From contig DFBV01000148.1 of NCBI GenBank assembly GCA_002366755.1, forward strand, positions 1 through 9,528: a DNA stretch of 9,528 nt, written 5' to 3'. Shown here piece by piece: positions 1 to 4,933 of this stretch. Made by a program: the position numbers and the translations under genes. The notes under the pieces were generated by a model. That model worked only from the letters and a program-made list of their open reading frames with translations, did not search any database and had not been told where the DNA came from. Within the stretch, counting starts at the first letter, position 1; the number at the start of each line of letters is the position of its first letter. Origin of the DNA: Anaerolineales bacterium UBA3071. Its GTDB lineage: Bacteria > Chloroflexota > Anaerolineae > UBA3071.

Positions 1-681
1 ATGGACACCATTGAGGCCGGCGACACCATCGCTGTGGCTATGGAGGGGGGACTGGCTGAGTTCGGCGACGGGAAGCGCGCCATCGAGTTGATGGAGGAAA
101 TCTACAAGGGCACGCCGCTGGGCCACATCCTGAGCCAGGGCACGGAGGTGACCGCCAAGACCTTTGGTGTTATACGCTGTCCTACCGTCAAGGGGCAAAG
201 TATGCCTGCCTACGAGCCGCGGGCCATCAAGGGCATCGGCTTCACCTACGCCATCAGCACCATGGGCGCCGACCATACCTCGGGCTACACCATCGCCCCA
301 GAGATCGTCGGGGTCGGAGGCAAGGTGGATCCGCTCAAGATTGACAAAACGGAACTGGCGCGCAACTTCCAGTACTCCACTGCCTTCATTGACACCACCG
401 GCCACTGCCTGTTCATCGCCTTCCCCATCCTGGACATCGCCAGCGGCTTCGAGGGCATGATTGAGGAGTGCAGCGGCGTCCTGGGCACGGAGTGGACGGC
501 AGAGGACATCATGAGCATCGGCAAGGAGATTATCACCAAGGAGCGGGCCTTCAACGCCGCCGCCGGCTTCACTAGGGCTGACGACCGGCTGCCGGAGTTC
601 ATGAAATACGAGAAGCTCCCGCCCCACGATGTGGTCTGGGATGTGCCGGACGAGATGCTGGACGCCGTCTTCGGCGAGTAG
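1..681 (+). CDS. Aldehyde:ferredoxin oxidoreductase, C-terminal part (5'-truncated by window edge)
   Basis: This is the last 226 residues of an AOR-family tungsten/molybdenum-pterin enzyme, which oxidises aldehydes to acids and passes electrons to ferredoxin in the cytoplasm. Visible family signatures are MDTIEAGDTIAVAME at the edge, KGQSMPAYEPRA (about 64-75), GADHTSGYTIAPEI (about 89-102), and DTTGHCLF (131-138). In that last motif Cys136 matches the last of the four cysteines that hold the [4Fe-4S] cluster near the pterin. The tail ERAFNAAAGFTRADDRLP (about 181-198) is the usual AOR ending. Whole enzymes are about 580-620 residues, so roughly 350-400 residues, including the other cluster cysteines, lie upstream. 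The first ATG is an internal Met, not a start. A strong hairpin follows the stop, so this is the last gene of its unit. The aldehyde substrate cannot be told from this fragment. Confidence 0.93.
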   Translation: MDTIEAGDTIAVAMEGGLAEFGDGKRAIELMEEIYKGTPLGHILSQGTEVTAKTFGVIRCPTVKGQSMPAYEPRAIKGIGFTYAISTMGADHTSGYTIAPEIVGVGGKVDPLKIDKTELARNFQYSTAFIDTTGHCLFIAFPILDIASGFEGMIEECSGVLGTEWTAEDIMSIGKEIITKERAFNAAAGFTRADDRLPEFMKYEKLPPHDVVWDVPDEMLDAVFGE

Positions 682-705
682 TGTCCGCCAACAGAACAGA
701 TGCAA

Positions 706-737
706 ATCAGAGCCCGGAGTCGCTTCCGGGCTCTGAT
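706..737 (+). terminator. Strong hairpin after the AOR gene
   Basis: A perfect 13-bp stem (706-718 with 725-737; core CAGAGCCCGGA / TCCGGGCTCTG) closes a 6-nt loop, 24 nt after the AOR stop codon. No U-run follows it, so it is either a U-independent terminator or a 3'-end-protecting hairpin. Its position at the end of the gene and just before the tRNA promoter supports a transcript-end role. Confidence 0.7.
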
Positions 738-751
738 GGCAGGTGCAGAGT

Positions 752-780
752 TTGCCAACACTCCTCTTCTGTGGTAGACT
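752..780 (+). promoter_or_regulatory. Promoter of the tRNA-Arg gene
   Basis: The -35 box TTGCCA (752-757, five of six consensus bases) is followed after 17 nt by the -10 box TAGACT (775-780), which is preceded by an extended -10 TGG (772-774). The predicted start, about 7 nt downstream, falls just before the tRNA 5' end at 790. The TGTGGTAGA string of the -10 region recurs at 924-932 before the helicase fragment. Confidence 0.65.
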
Positions 781-789
781 TCGAGACAT

Positions 790-861
790 GCCCCCGTAGC
801 TCAGCGGATAGAGCAGCGGCCTCCGGAGCCGTGTGCGGGCGTTCGAGTCGCCCCGGGGGTG
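790..861 (+). tRNA. tRNA-Arg (anticodon CCG)
   Basis: The full cloverleaf can be drawn by hand. The acceptor stem is 790-796 with 854-860 (one G-U at the end), the D stem 799-802/811-814, the anticodon stem 816-820/828-832, and the T stem 837-841/849-853 with a TTCGAGT loop. The anticodon loop CTCCGGA puts CCG at 823-825, which reads the arginine codon CGG. The variable loop is short (4 nt) and the discriminator is G861. The next three bases are CTA, so CCA is not encoded and must be added by CCA-adding enzyme. It has its own promoter (752-780) and a downstream hairpin (872-904). Confidence 0.95.
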
Positions 862-871
862 CTAGAAGATC

Positions 872-913
872 GCCCCTTCGCCTCTTGTGTATGAGGGAAG
901 GGGCTTCGTCTTT
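872..913 (+). terminator. Intrinsic terminator after tRNA-Arg
   Basis: GCCCCTTC (872-879) pairs perfectly with GAAGGGGC (897-904). After a bulged G880 the stem continues with CCTC (881-884) against GAGG (893-896), giving a stem of about 12 bp with an 8-nt loop. A T-rich tail (TTCGTCTTT, 905-913) follows, which fits a Rho-independent terminator for the tRNA transcript. Confidence 0.75.
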
Positions 914-925
914 CTGGTACAGATG

Positions 926-934
926 TGGTAGAAT
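926..934 (+). promoter_or_regulatory. Extended -10 promoter in front of the helicase fragment (leaderless geometry)
   Basis: TGG-TAGAAT (926-934) is an extended -10 box ending 6 nt before the ATG at 941, so transcription would begin at or next to the start codon and give a leaderless mRNA. No good -35 box and no Shine-Dalgarno sequence are visible. If this was the original helicase promoter, it is now separated from the intact gene by about 0.9 kb. Confidence 0.45.
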
Positions 935-940
935 AGCAGC

Positions 941-1177
941 ATGAATCCCGCCGCCTTCCTCCAGCAGATCAGACGCCAGCGATTCTATCGCGGCCAGATC
1001 GTGCACGTGCAGCGGCTGGCCGAGTGCACTTCCTGCGGCTGGAAGGGATGGAGAGTTGAGCGCCCAGGTTGCGTACCTCTAGACACCGGGATAGTTCTCT
1101 TTAGAGCAGCACCGTTGCGGGTCGCTCATTCCGTGCGCTTGCGCGCTTCCGTGCTGGGTTCTCGGCGGTCGTTGTGA
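941..1177 (+). pseudogene. Decapitated 5' fragment of the helicase gene with a chimeric tail
   Basis: The first 81 nt (941-1021) match the start of the intact helicase (1872-1952) at 71 of 81 positions. The encoded starts differ at only four of 27 residues (N2K, A4D, R11K, L26V), and six of the ten base changes are silent. Similarity then fades, and the frame runs into unrelated sequence to a TGA at 1175-1177, giving a 78-residue chimera. The tail holds one CTSCGW (Cys-x2-Cys) string but no recognisable domain. I read this as a remnant of an older or duplicated helicase copy, not as a working gene. Because it keeps a promoter-like extended -10 box and a start codon, a short peptide could still be made. 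From 1022 to the end of the leftward toxin gene at 1203 I see nothing else with clear function, apart from a GGGGCTAGCCCC palindrome at 1199-1210. Confidence 0.7.
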
Positions 1178-1202
1178 TAGGGTGACGAGTAGGGATCAGG
1201 GG

Positions 1203-1412
1203 CTAGCCCCCGTCTGACTCCGCCTGGCATTGAAGCTGCGCCTCTACAAAGGCGACAGCATCTGCGGCCAAGGCGACGGCCTCATCAGCAGCTCGACGTG
1301 TGTAGACGTGAGCCGGAATGTCATCGGGCAGGCTATTGGGATAGCGGGAGTGTAAGTCCTCATCGGCTTGATCGAGCCAGCGCATCCCTTCAGCCAGCGG
1401 GGGCCTTCTCAT
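1203..1412 (-). pseudogene. HEPN (HepT-like) toxin with its catalytic core deleted
   Basis: HepT-type HEPN proteins are RNases of about 110-140 residues, partnered with an MNT nucleotidyltransferase. This product has only 69 residues. Residues 9-21 (GMRWLDQADEDLH) match the first helix of HEPN-domain proteins, and residues 23-58 (RYPNSLPDDIPAHVYT onward) match the usual C-terminal end. The middle of about 60-70 residues, which holds the R-x4-6-H RNase motif and the neighbouring tyrosine, is missing in frame at about residues 20-23. I chose the ATG at 1412 because AAGGGAG lies 9 nt upstream; it overlaps the end of the MNT gene by 23 nt, so the two are translationally coupled. An in-frame ATG at 1385 is the alternative. 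The protein could still fold as a helical stub or bind its partner, but RNase activity is not expected. Confidence 0.72.
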
Positions 1413-1749
1413 GAAGCACTCTCCCTTCGCTGAGGGCACGACGCACAAATGGATGCACGTCCACCCTTGCTATCTCCTCGGGCGTATAGACCAACAGATC
1501 CATGTCCACATCAGTGCGTAGATGCCGATAGAGGTCAGCGGTGCGGCTCACGAAGTCAAGAGAAGAGCGCATGACGACCAGCAGGTCAAGGTCAGTGAAG
1601 AGATCACGACGACCAGTGGCATAGGAACCGAAGAGGATTACCCTTTCAACCTCTGGCATAGCTGCCAGTTGCGCCACCAAATTGTCCAGTGAGCGCTCCA
1701 GCGCGGCCACGTACGTCTGGCGTTGTCTGTCAAGTGCTGTCGTCATCAT
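1390..1749 (-). CDS. MNT-domain minimal nucleotidyltransferase (MntA-like antitoxin)
   Basis: This 119-residue protein has the pol-beta-type minimal nucleotidyltransferase fold. The signature GSYATGRRDLFTDLDLLVV gives G41-S42, then D53 and D55. A third acidic position is at D82 or D84 (DVDMDLLVY), so the catalytic metal ligands look intact. In the MntA/HepT family this enzyme acts as antitoxin by transferring AMP to the HEPN RNase. It sits first in a two-gene leftward operon and overlaps the truncated HEPN gene by 23 nt. ATG 1749 is preferred, with AGCAGG just upstream; an in-frame GTG at 1761 would add four residues. G+C over 1441-1680 is about 55% by hand count, lower than the helicase (42 of 60 bases in 2161-2220), which fits an acquired module. 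Confidence 0.87.
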   Translation of the reverse strand: MMTTALDRQRQTYVAALERSLDNLVAQLAAMPEVERVILFGSYATGRRDLFTDLDLLVVMRSSLDFVSRTADLYRHLRTDVDMDLLVYTPEEIARVDVHPFVRRALSEGRVLHEKAPAG

Positions 1750-1757
1750 GGACCTGC

Positions 1758-1820
1758 TCACAGGTGCAACGCACTTCCGAAGTGCGTTGCACCCGCTATC
1801 ATCTTCACAGCCTGAGCCAT
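1758..1820 (-). CDS. Possible 20-residue leader peptide upstream of the MNT gene
   Basis: An ATG at 1820 is preceded by a near-perfect Shine-Dalgarno sequence GGAGGTGG (1834-1827) with a 6-nt spacer. It lies directly downstream of the leftward promoter. The frame encodes 20 residues starting MAQAVKMIAG and stops at a TGA (1760-1758) 8 nt before the MNT ATG. It reads straight through the perfect inverted repeat at 1763-1793. This is the best ribosome-binding site in the neighbourhood and is better than that of MNT itself. It may be a leader ORF for coupling or attenuation, or the start of a former gene cut by insertion of the palindrome. Expression is unproven. Confidence 0.35.
   Translation of the reverse strand: MAQAVKMIAGATHFGSALHL
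1763..1793. repeat. Perfect inverted repeat (15-bp arms, 1-nt centre)
   Basis: GGTGCAACGCACTTC (1763-1777) is mirrored exactly by GAAGTGCGTTGCACC (1779-1793) around C1778. It lies between the divergent MNT and helicase genes, so it is upstream of both and cannot be their terminator. Possible roles are an operator for autoregulation of the toxin-antitoxin unit, an mRNA hairpin in the MNT leader, or one copy of a dispersed REP/MITE-like palindrome. Confidence 0.85.
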
Positions 1821-1840
1821 TTCAATCCACCTCCAGATCC

Positions 1841-1870
1841 ATTGTAGCACAGTCGGTTAGCTTGTGTCAA
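1841..1870 (-). promoter_or_regulatory. Near-consensus leftward promoter for the MNT/HEPN unit
   Basis: Read on the minus strand, a perfect -35 box TTGACA (1870-1865) is followed after 18 nt by the -10 box TACAAT (1846-1841, five of six consensus bases). Transcription would start around 1834, right at the GGAGGTGG ribosome site of the mini-ORF. The -35 box ends one base before the helicase ATG at 1872, so polymerase bound here would overlap the helicase start region. Confidence 0.72.
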
Positions 1871-1871
1871 G

Positions 1872-4238
1872 ATGAAGCCGGACGCCTTCCTTCAACAGAT
1901 CAAACGCCAGCGATTCTACCGCGGGCAGATCGTGCACGTGCAGCGGGTGGCGGCGCGCAAGGCCCGCTACGGCAAGCCCTTCGACGGAGCTCAGGACGAG
2001 CTGCGGCGTCCACTGAATGCAGCGCTGCGAGCGGCACTGAAGCGCACCGGCACCCCGCGGCTATACACCCACCAGGCCCAGGCGGTCAACGCGGCGCTCA
2101 ATGGTCAGAACGTGGTCGTGACCACCTCCACCGCCAGCGGCAAGACGCTCTGCTACAACGTGCCGGTGCTGCAGACGTTGCTCTCCCACCGCACCGCCCG
2201 TGCCCTCTATCTCTTCCCCACCAAAGCGCTGGCGCAGGATCAACTGAGGACGCTGCGCGTGCTGGCGCGCGGCAGTACGCTATCAGCCAGCGGCCATCAG
2301 CCATTTGCTACCTACGACGGCGACACGCCGCGCTCGGCCCGCTCCCGCATCCGCCGCACAGCCCGCATCGTCCTGACCAATCCCGACATGCTGCACATGG
2401 GCATTTTGCCCAACCACCACCTCTGGGCCAACTTCTTCCGTGGCCTGCGCTACGTCGTGCTGGACGAGGCGCACCAATACCGCGGCATCTTCGGCTCGCA
2501 GGTAGCCTGCGTGTTGCGGAGGCTGCGCCGCGTCTGTGCATTCTACGGCAGTCAGCCCCAGTTTATCGCCTCATCGGCCACCATCGCCAACCCCGCCCAG
2601 CACTTCCGGTTACTTACAGGACTGGAGGCAACCGTGGTGGACGACGACGGCTCACCCCACGGCCCGCGCTGCTTCGTGCTCTGGAATCCACCCTTCGTGG
2701 ATCGGGCACGCACGGCCCGCCGCAGCGCCAACGCTGAGGCCACGGCCCTCCTCGTGGAACTGGTGCAGCAGTCCATACGTTGCATCTGTTTCACCCGCTC
2801 CCGCCGCGTGGCCGAACTGATCCTGCGCTACGCTCGCGAGGCTCTGCAAGAGGTGGCCCCGCAACTGGTCGGACGGGTGAAAGCGTACCGCGCTGGCTAC
2901 CTGCCGCGGGAGCGACGACAGATCGAGCAAGAGCTGTTTAGAGGCGAGTTGCTGGCGGTGACCGCCACCACGGCGCTGGAGCTGGGCATTGACGTGGGGC
3001 ATCTGGACGCCGCTCTGCTGGTGGGCTATCCGGGCACGGTGGCCAGCTTCTGGCAGCAAGCGGGGCGAGCGGGACGCGGCGAGCGGGCCTCGTTGACCAT
3101 GCTTATCGGCCTCGACAATCCCCTGGATCAATACTTCATGCGCCACCCGCGGGAGCTCTTCGGGCAGTCGCTGGAGCATGCGCTCATTGACCCTGACAAT
3201 GTCTACGTACTGCTGAGGCATCTGCCGTGCGCAGCGCACGAGGTGCCGCTTTCGGTGGAGCCGGAGCAGGGCAGCGGCGCGGCCGCGTTCGACGATGAAC
3301 TGCTGTTCGGCCCTGGTTTCGTGGAGGCCATGGTGCAATTGGAGCGGCAGGAAACACTGGACTACCGCGGCCAGCGCTGGTTCTACAGCCGCGGCGACTA
3401 TCCGGCCCAGGACGTCAGCTTGCGCTCGGCCGGTGGCGAGCGCTTCGTTCTTCTCAACGAGGCCGACGGCTACCGCATCCTGGAGGAGATGGACTCGGCG
3501 ACTGCACCGCTGCGGGCGCATCCGGGAGCCATCTACCTGCACCAGGGCGAGACCTACCTGGTTACCCAGTACGACGCGCAGATGCAGAGTGGTATCGTTC
3601 GTCCGGTGGAGGTAGATTACTACACCCAGCCGCGGGAGTGGAACGACGTGCGCATCAAACGCTCGCTGGCCCACCGTCAGTTAGGCTCAACCACCGCCTA
3701 CCTCGGCCAGGTGCGGGTGTCCTCCCAGATTCTCGGCTACCGGCGGTTGCAGCAGTATTCGGAGGCGGTGCTGGGCGAGGAGCGGCTGGACATGCCCGTG
3801 CAAACCTTCGAGACGGTGGCGTTGTGGTGGGACGTACCGCCGGAGGTGTGGCGGTACGTGACGCGACGAGGGCTGGATTTTCTGGGCGGCCTGCACGCGG
3901 TGGAGCACGCAGCCATCGGCATCCTGCCCCTCTTCGCCATGTGCGACCGTTGGGATATCGGCGGGCTTTCCACGCCCTCCCATCCGGACACGGAGCAAGC
4001 TCAGATATTCATCTACGATGCTTTCCCCGGCGGCGTAGGCATCGCCGAGAAGGGGTTCGAACTGCTGCCAGAACTATGGCAGGCCACACTGGAAGTCGTG
4101 CGCGATTGCCCCTGCGCCGACGGCTGTCCCAGTTGCGTCGTCAGCCCCAAGTGCGGCAGCGGCAACGAACCGCTGGACAAGCGAGCCGCGACCTATATCC
4201 TGCAAGCGCTTCTGAGACGCTCTGCTCGTATGCGCTAA
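1872..4238 (+). CDS. MrfA/YprA-type DEAH-box DNA helicase with C-terminal zinc-binding (DUF1998/MZB) domain
   Basis: A complete 788-residue superfamily-2 helicase. Motifs in order: Q-like LYTHQAQAV (64-72), I STASGKT (85-91), Ia LFPTKALAQDQ (114-124), Ib TNPDMLH (169-175), II DEAH (198-201), III SAT (235-237), IV ICFTRS (305-310), V TATTALELGIDVG (364-376), VI QQAGRAGR (395-402). The C-terminus carries CPCADGCPSC plus a further Cys (C746, C748, C752, C755, C761), the cysteine group of the MrfA family. B. subtilis MrfA (about 750 residues) is an ATP-driven 3'-5' helicase that acts in excision of mitomycin C lesions; the same role is inferred here. There is no Shine-Dalgarno before ATG 1872 and only a weak possible -10 (TAGCTT, 1858-1863), so the mRNA may be leaderless. 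An extra segment at about residues 35-44 derives from a repeat. The start is duplicated at 941. Confidence 0.9.
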   Translation: MKPDAFLQQIKRQRFYRGQIVHVQRVAARKARYGKPFDGAQDELRRPLNAALRAALKRTGTPRLYTHQAQAVNAALNGQNVVVTTSTASGKTLCYNVPVLQTLLSHRTARALYLFPTKALAQDQLRTLRVLARGSTLSASGHQPFATYDGDTPRSARSRIRRTARIVLTNPDMLHMGILPNHHLWANFFRGLRYVVLDEAHQYRGIFGSQVACVLRRLRRVCAFYGSQPQFIASSATIANPAQHFRLLTGLEATVVDDDGSPHGPRCFVLWNPPFVDRARTARRSANAEATALLVELVQQSIRCICFTRSRRVAELILRYAREALQEVAPQLVGRVKAYRAGYLPRERRQIEQELFRGELLAVTATTALELGIDVGHLDAALLVGYPGTVASFWQQAGRAGRGERASLTMLIGLDNPLDQYFMRHPRELFGQSLEHALIDPDNVYVLLRHLPCAAHEVPLSVEPEQGSGAAAFDDELLFGPGFVEAMVQLERQETLDYRGQRWFYSRGDYPAQDVSLRSAGGERFVLLNEADGYRILEEMDSATAPLRAHPGAIYLHQGETYLVTQYDAQMQSGIVRPVEVDYYTQPREWNDVRIKRSLAHRQLGSTTAYLGQVRVSSQILGYRRLQQYSEAVLGEERLDMPVQTFETVALWWDVPPEVWRYVTRRGLDFLGGLHAVEHAAIGILPLFAMCDRWDIGGLSTPSHPDTEQAQIFIYDAFPGGVGIAEKGFELLPELWQATLEVVRDCPCADGCPSCVVSPKCGSGNEPLDKRAATYILQALLRRSARMR
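1976..2001 (+). repeat. Dispersed short repeat inserted in frame in the helicase gene
   Basis: The stretch contains CCCTTCGACGGAGCTCAGG followed by ACGAGC. It closely resembles a short interspersed repeat of the form CCTTCGACxxGCTCAGGACGA that I know from many environmental bacterial genomes. Here it is read in frame as KPFDGAQDEL (residues 35-44). In related helicases the sequence runs almost directly from the ARYG-like motif into the RPL motif, so about nine residues look added. It lies between the N-terminal segment and the Q motif, where an insert should be tolerated. Confidence 0.55.
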
Positions 4239-4276
4239 ATCATTCTCGTGCTTTGGGATTTGTGTCAGGATGAAAC

Positions 4277-4316
4277 AACGAGGAAGGCACTCGCTTCCTC
4301 GTTTGTACGCGAGTGC
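4277..4316 (+). terminator. Two overlapping alternative hairpins after the helicase gene
   Basis: AACGAGGAAG (4277-4286) pairs with CTTCCTCGTT (4294-4303) around a 7-nt loop, GCACTCG. That loop is itself complementary to CGAGTGC at 4310-4316, and C4294/G4309 extends the second helix to 8 bp. The two helices are therefore either alternatives or an H-type pseudoknot with very short connectors. The first hairpin is followed only by TGTACG, not a U-run. Its place 38 nt after the helicase stop and about 20 nt before the next promoter suggests a transcript-end element. Confidence 0.55.
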
Positions 4317-4335
4317 TATCAAACCGTCTCGTAGG

Positions 4336-4364
4336 TTGACAAAATCCTTCCCTTGCGTTATGAT
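4336..4364 (+). promoter_or_regulatory. Strong sigma-70-type promoter of the redox/signalling operon
   Basis: A perfect TTGACA -35 box (4336-4341) is followed after exactly 17 nt by the -10 box TATGAT (4359-4364, five of six consensus bases). Start of transcription is expected near 4371, giving an untranslated leader of about 149 nt before ATG 4520. No other promoter this good is visible in the gaps inside the operon, so this one probably drives all seven genes. Confidence 0.8.
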
Positions 4365-4370
4365 GGTCAA

Positions 4371-4519
4371 TGCCTATCGCTAGCGGGGATGAGACACAGA
4401 TGGGCAGATGGCCAATCGCATCCGCAAGCGGGTGCTGAGGATACGGCAAAGGCTGGGCTGGCATCGGGCTTCTGGTTTGGCAGGAAAAGACGGGAAGTCT
4501 CTGATGGGAGTGAGAAGAC
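4371..4519 (+). promoter_or_regulatory. Long untranslated leader of the operon, unclassified
   Basis: The leader is long for a genome with several leaderless-looking genes. It contains a 7-bp hairpin GCATCCG/CGGGTGC with a CAAG loop (4418-4424/4429-4435, one U-G pair) and a small AGAC/GTCT hairpin (4488-4491/4497-4500). It ends in the ribosome site GGGAG (4506-4510), 9 nt before the ATG. I cannot match it to any riboswitch consensus I know. I see no convincing short ORF in it. Confidence 0.4.
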
Positions 4520-4888
4520 ATGAAACTTGGCGAAGTTGTCTCTATTGTGGAAGGAACCCTGCTCTTCGACGCCGACCTCAATGTGGAGGTCCCATGCGCC
4601 GGTGCGGCCGACCTGATGAGCGACGTCCTGGCCTTTGCCGAGCCTGGCTCCGTGCTGCTGACCGGCTTGTGTAATCCTCAGGTCGTGCGCTCGGTGGAGA
4701 TGGCCGACATGGTAGCCATTATCTTTGTGCGCGGCAAGCATCCGCCACCGGAAACGGTTGCCCTGGCAAAAGAAAAGGGTATTCCCTCGGTGACCACCCC
4801 CCACACCATGTTCGAGATGTGCGGCCGCCTGTATGAGGCCGGCTTGAGGGGCTGCGACATATCTTGCCGCATAGATCTGGTGAGGTAG
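4520..4888 (+). CDS. DRTGG-domain protein (first of two paralogues)
   Basis: A 122-residue single-domain protein of the DRTGG fold, which also occurs in phosphotransacetylase N-termini and beside CBS domains; it is thought to sense a ligand, but none is established. Recognisable elements: an N-terminal MKLGEVVSIVEGTLL segment, DLMSDVLAFAEPGSVLLTG (31-49), NPQVVRSVEMADM (52-64), FVRGK (69-73), and a C-terminal PHTMFEMCGRLYEAGL (94-109). No catalytic motif is visible. The ribosome site GGGAG lies 9 nt upstream of the ATG. It is the first gene of the operon and its partner paralogue follows the next gene, so the two may form heteromers or pair with the CBS/ATPase protein. Residues CDISCR near the end add two cysteines of unknown relevance. 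Confidence 0.8.
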   Translation: MKLGEVVSIVEGTLLFDADLNVEVPCAGAADLMSDVLAFAEPGSVLLTGLCNPQVVRSVEMADMVAIIFVRGKHPPPETVALAKEKGIPSVTTPHTMFEMCGRLYEAGLRGCDISCRIDLVR

Positions 4889-4933
4889 CGGTGATCGGAA
4901 ACTCCAAGACACTCCGACGGGCTGGTTCTTGAA

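Noticed and set aside
941..1871. Insertion sequence or transposon carrying the toxin-antitoxin genes
   Set aside because: There is no transposase, no terminal inverted repeats and no short target-site duplication at the edges. The 81-bp repeat is a diverged coding copy, not a direct duplication made on insertion.
1682..2737. 351-codon plus-strand frame overlapping the helicase start
   Set aside because: It is an out-of-frame shadow with Arg/Ala/Pro-rich composition; the helicase frame explains the DNA.
2652..3674. Long minus-strand open frame opposite the helicase (340 codons)
   Set aside because: It lies wholly antisense to a well-supported helicase, has low-complexity His/Arg/Gln-rich content and shows no domain. 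It is a GC-driven shadow.
1862..4274. 15-nt near-repeat TTGTGTCARGATGAA at 1862-1876 and 4260-4274, flanking the helicase
   Set aside because: It has one mismatch in 15, and a match of this length is expected by chance about once or twice in a window this size. There is no supporting inverted ends or target duplication.
4371..4519. Known riboswitch (cyclic-di-GMP, Moco or similar)
   Set aside because: None of the conserved core strings I know from those classes is present, so I only report an unclassified leader.
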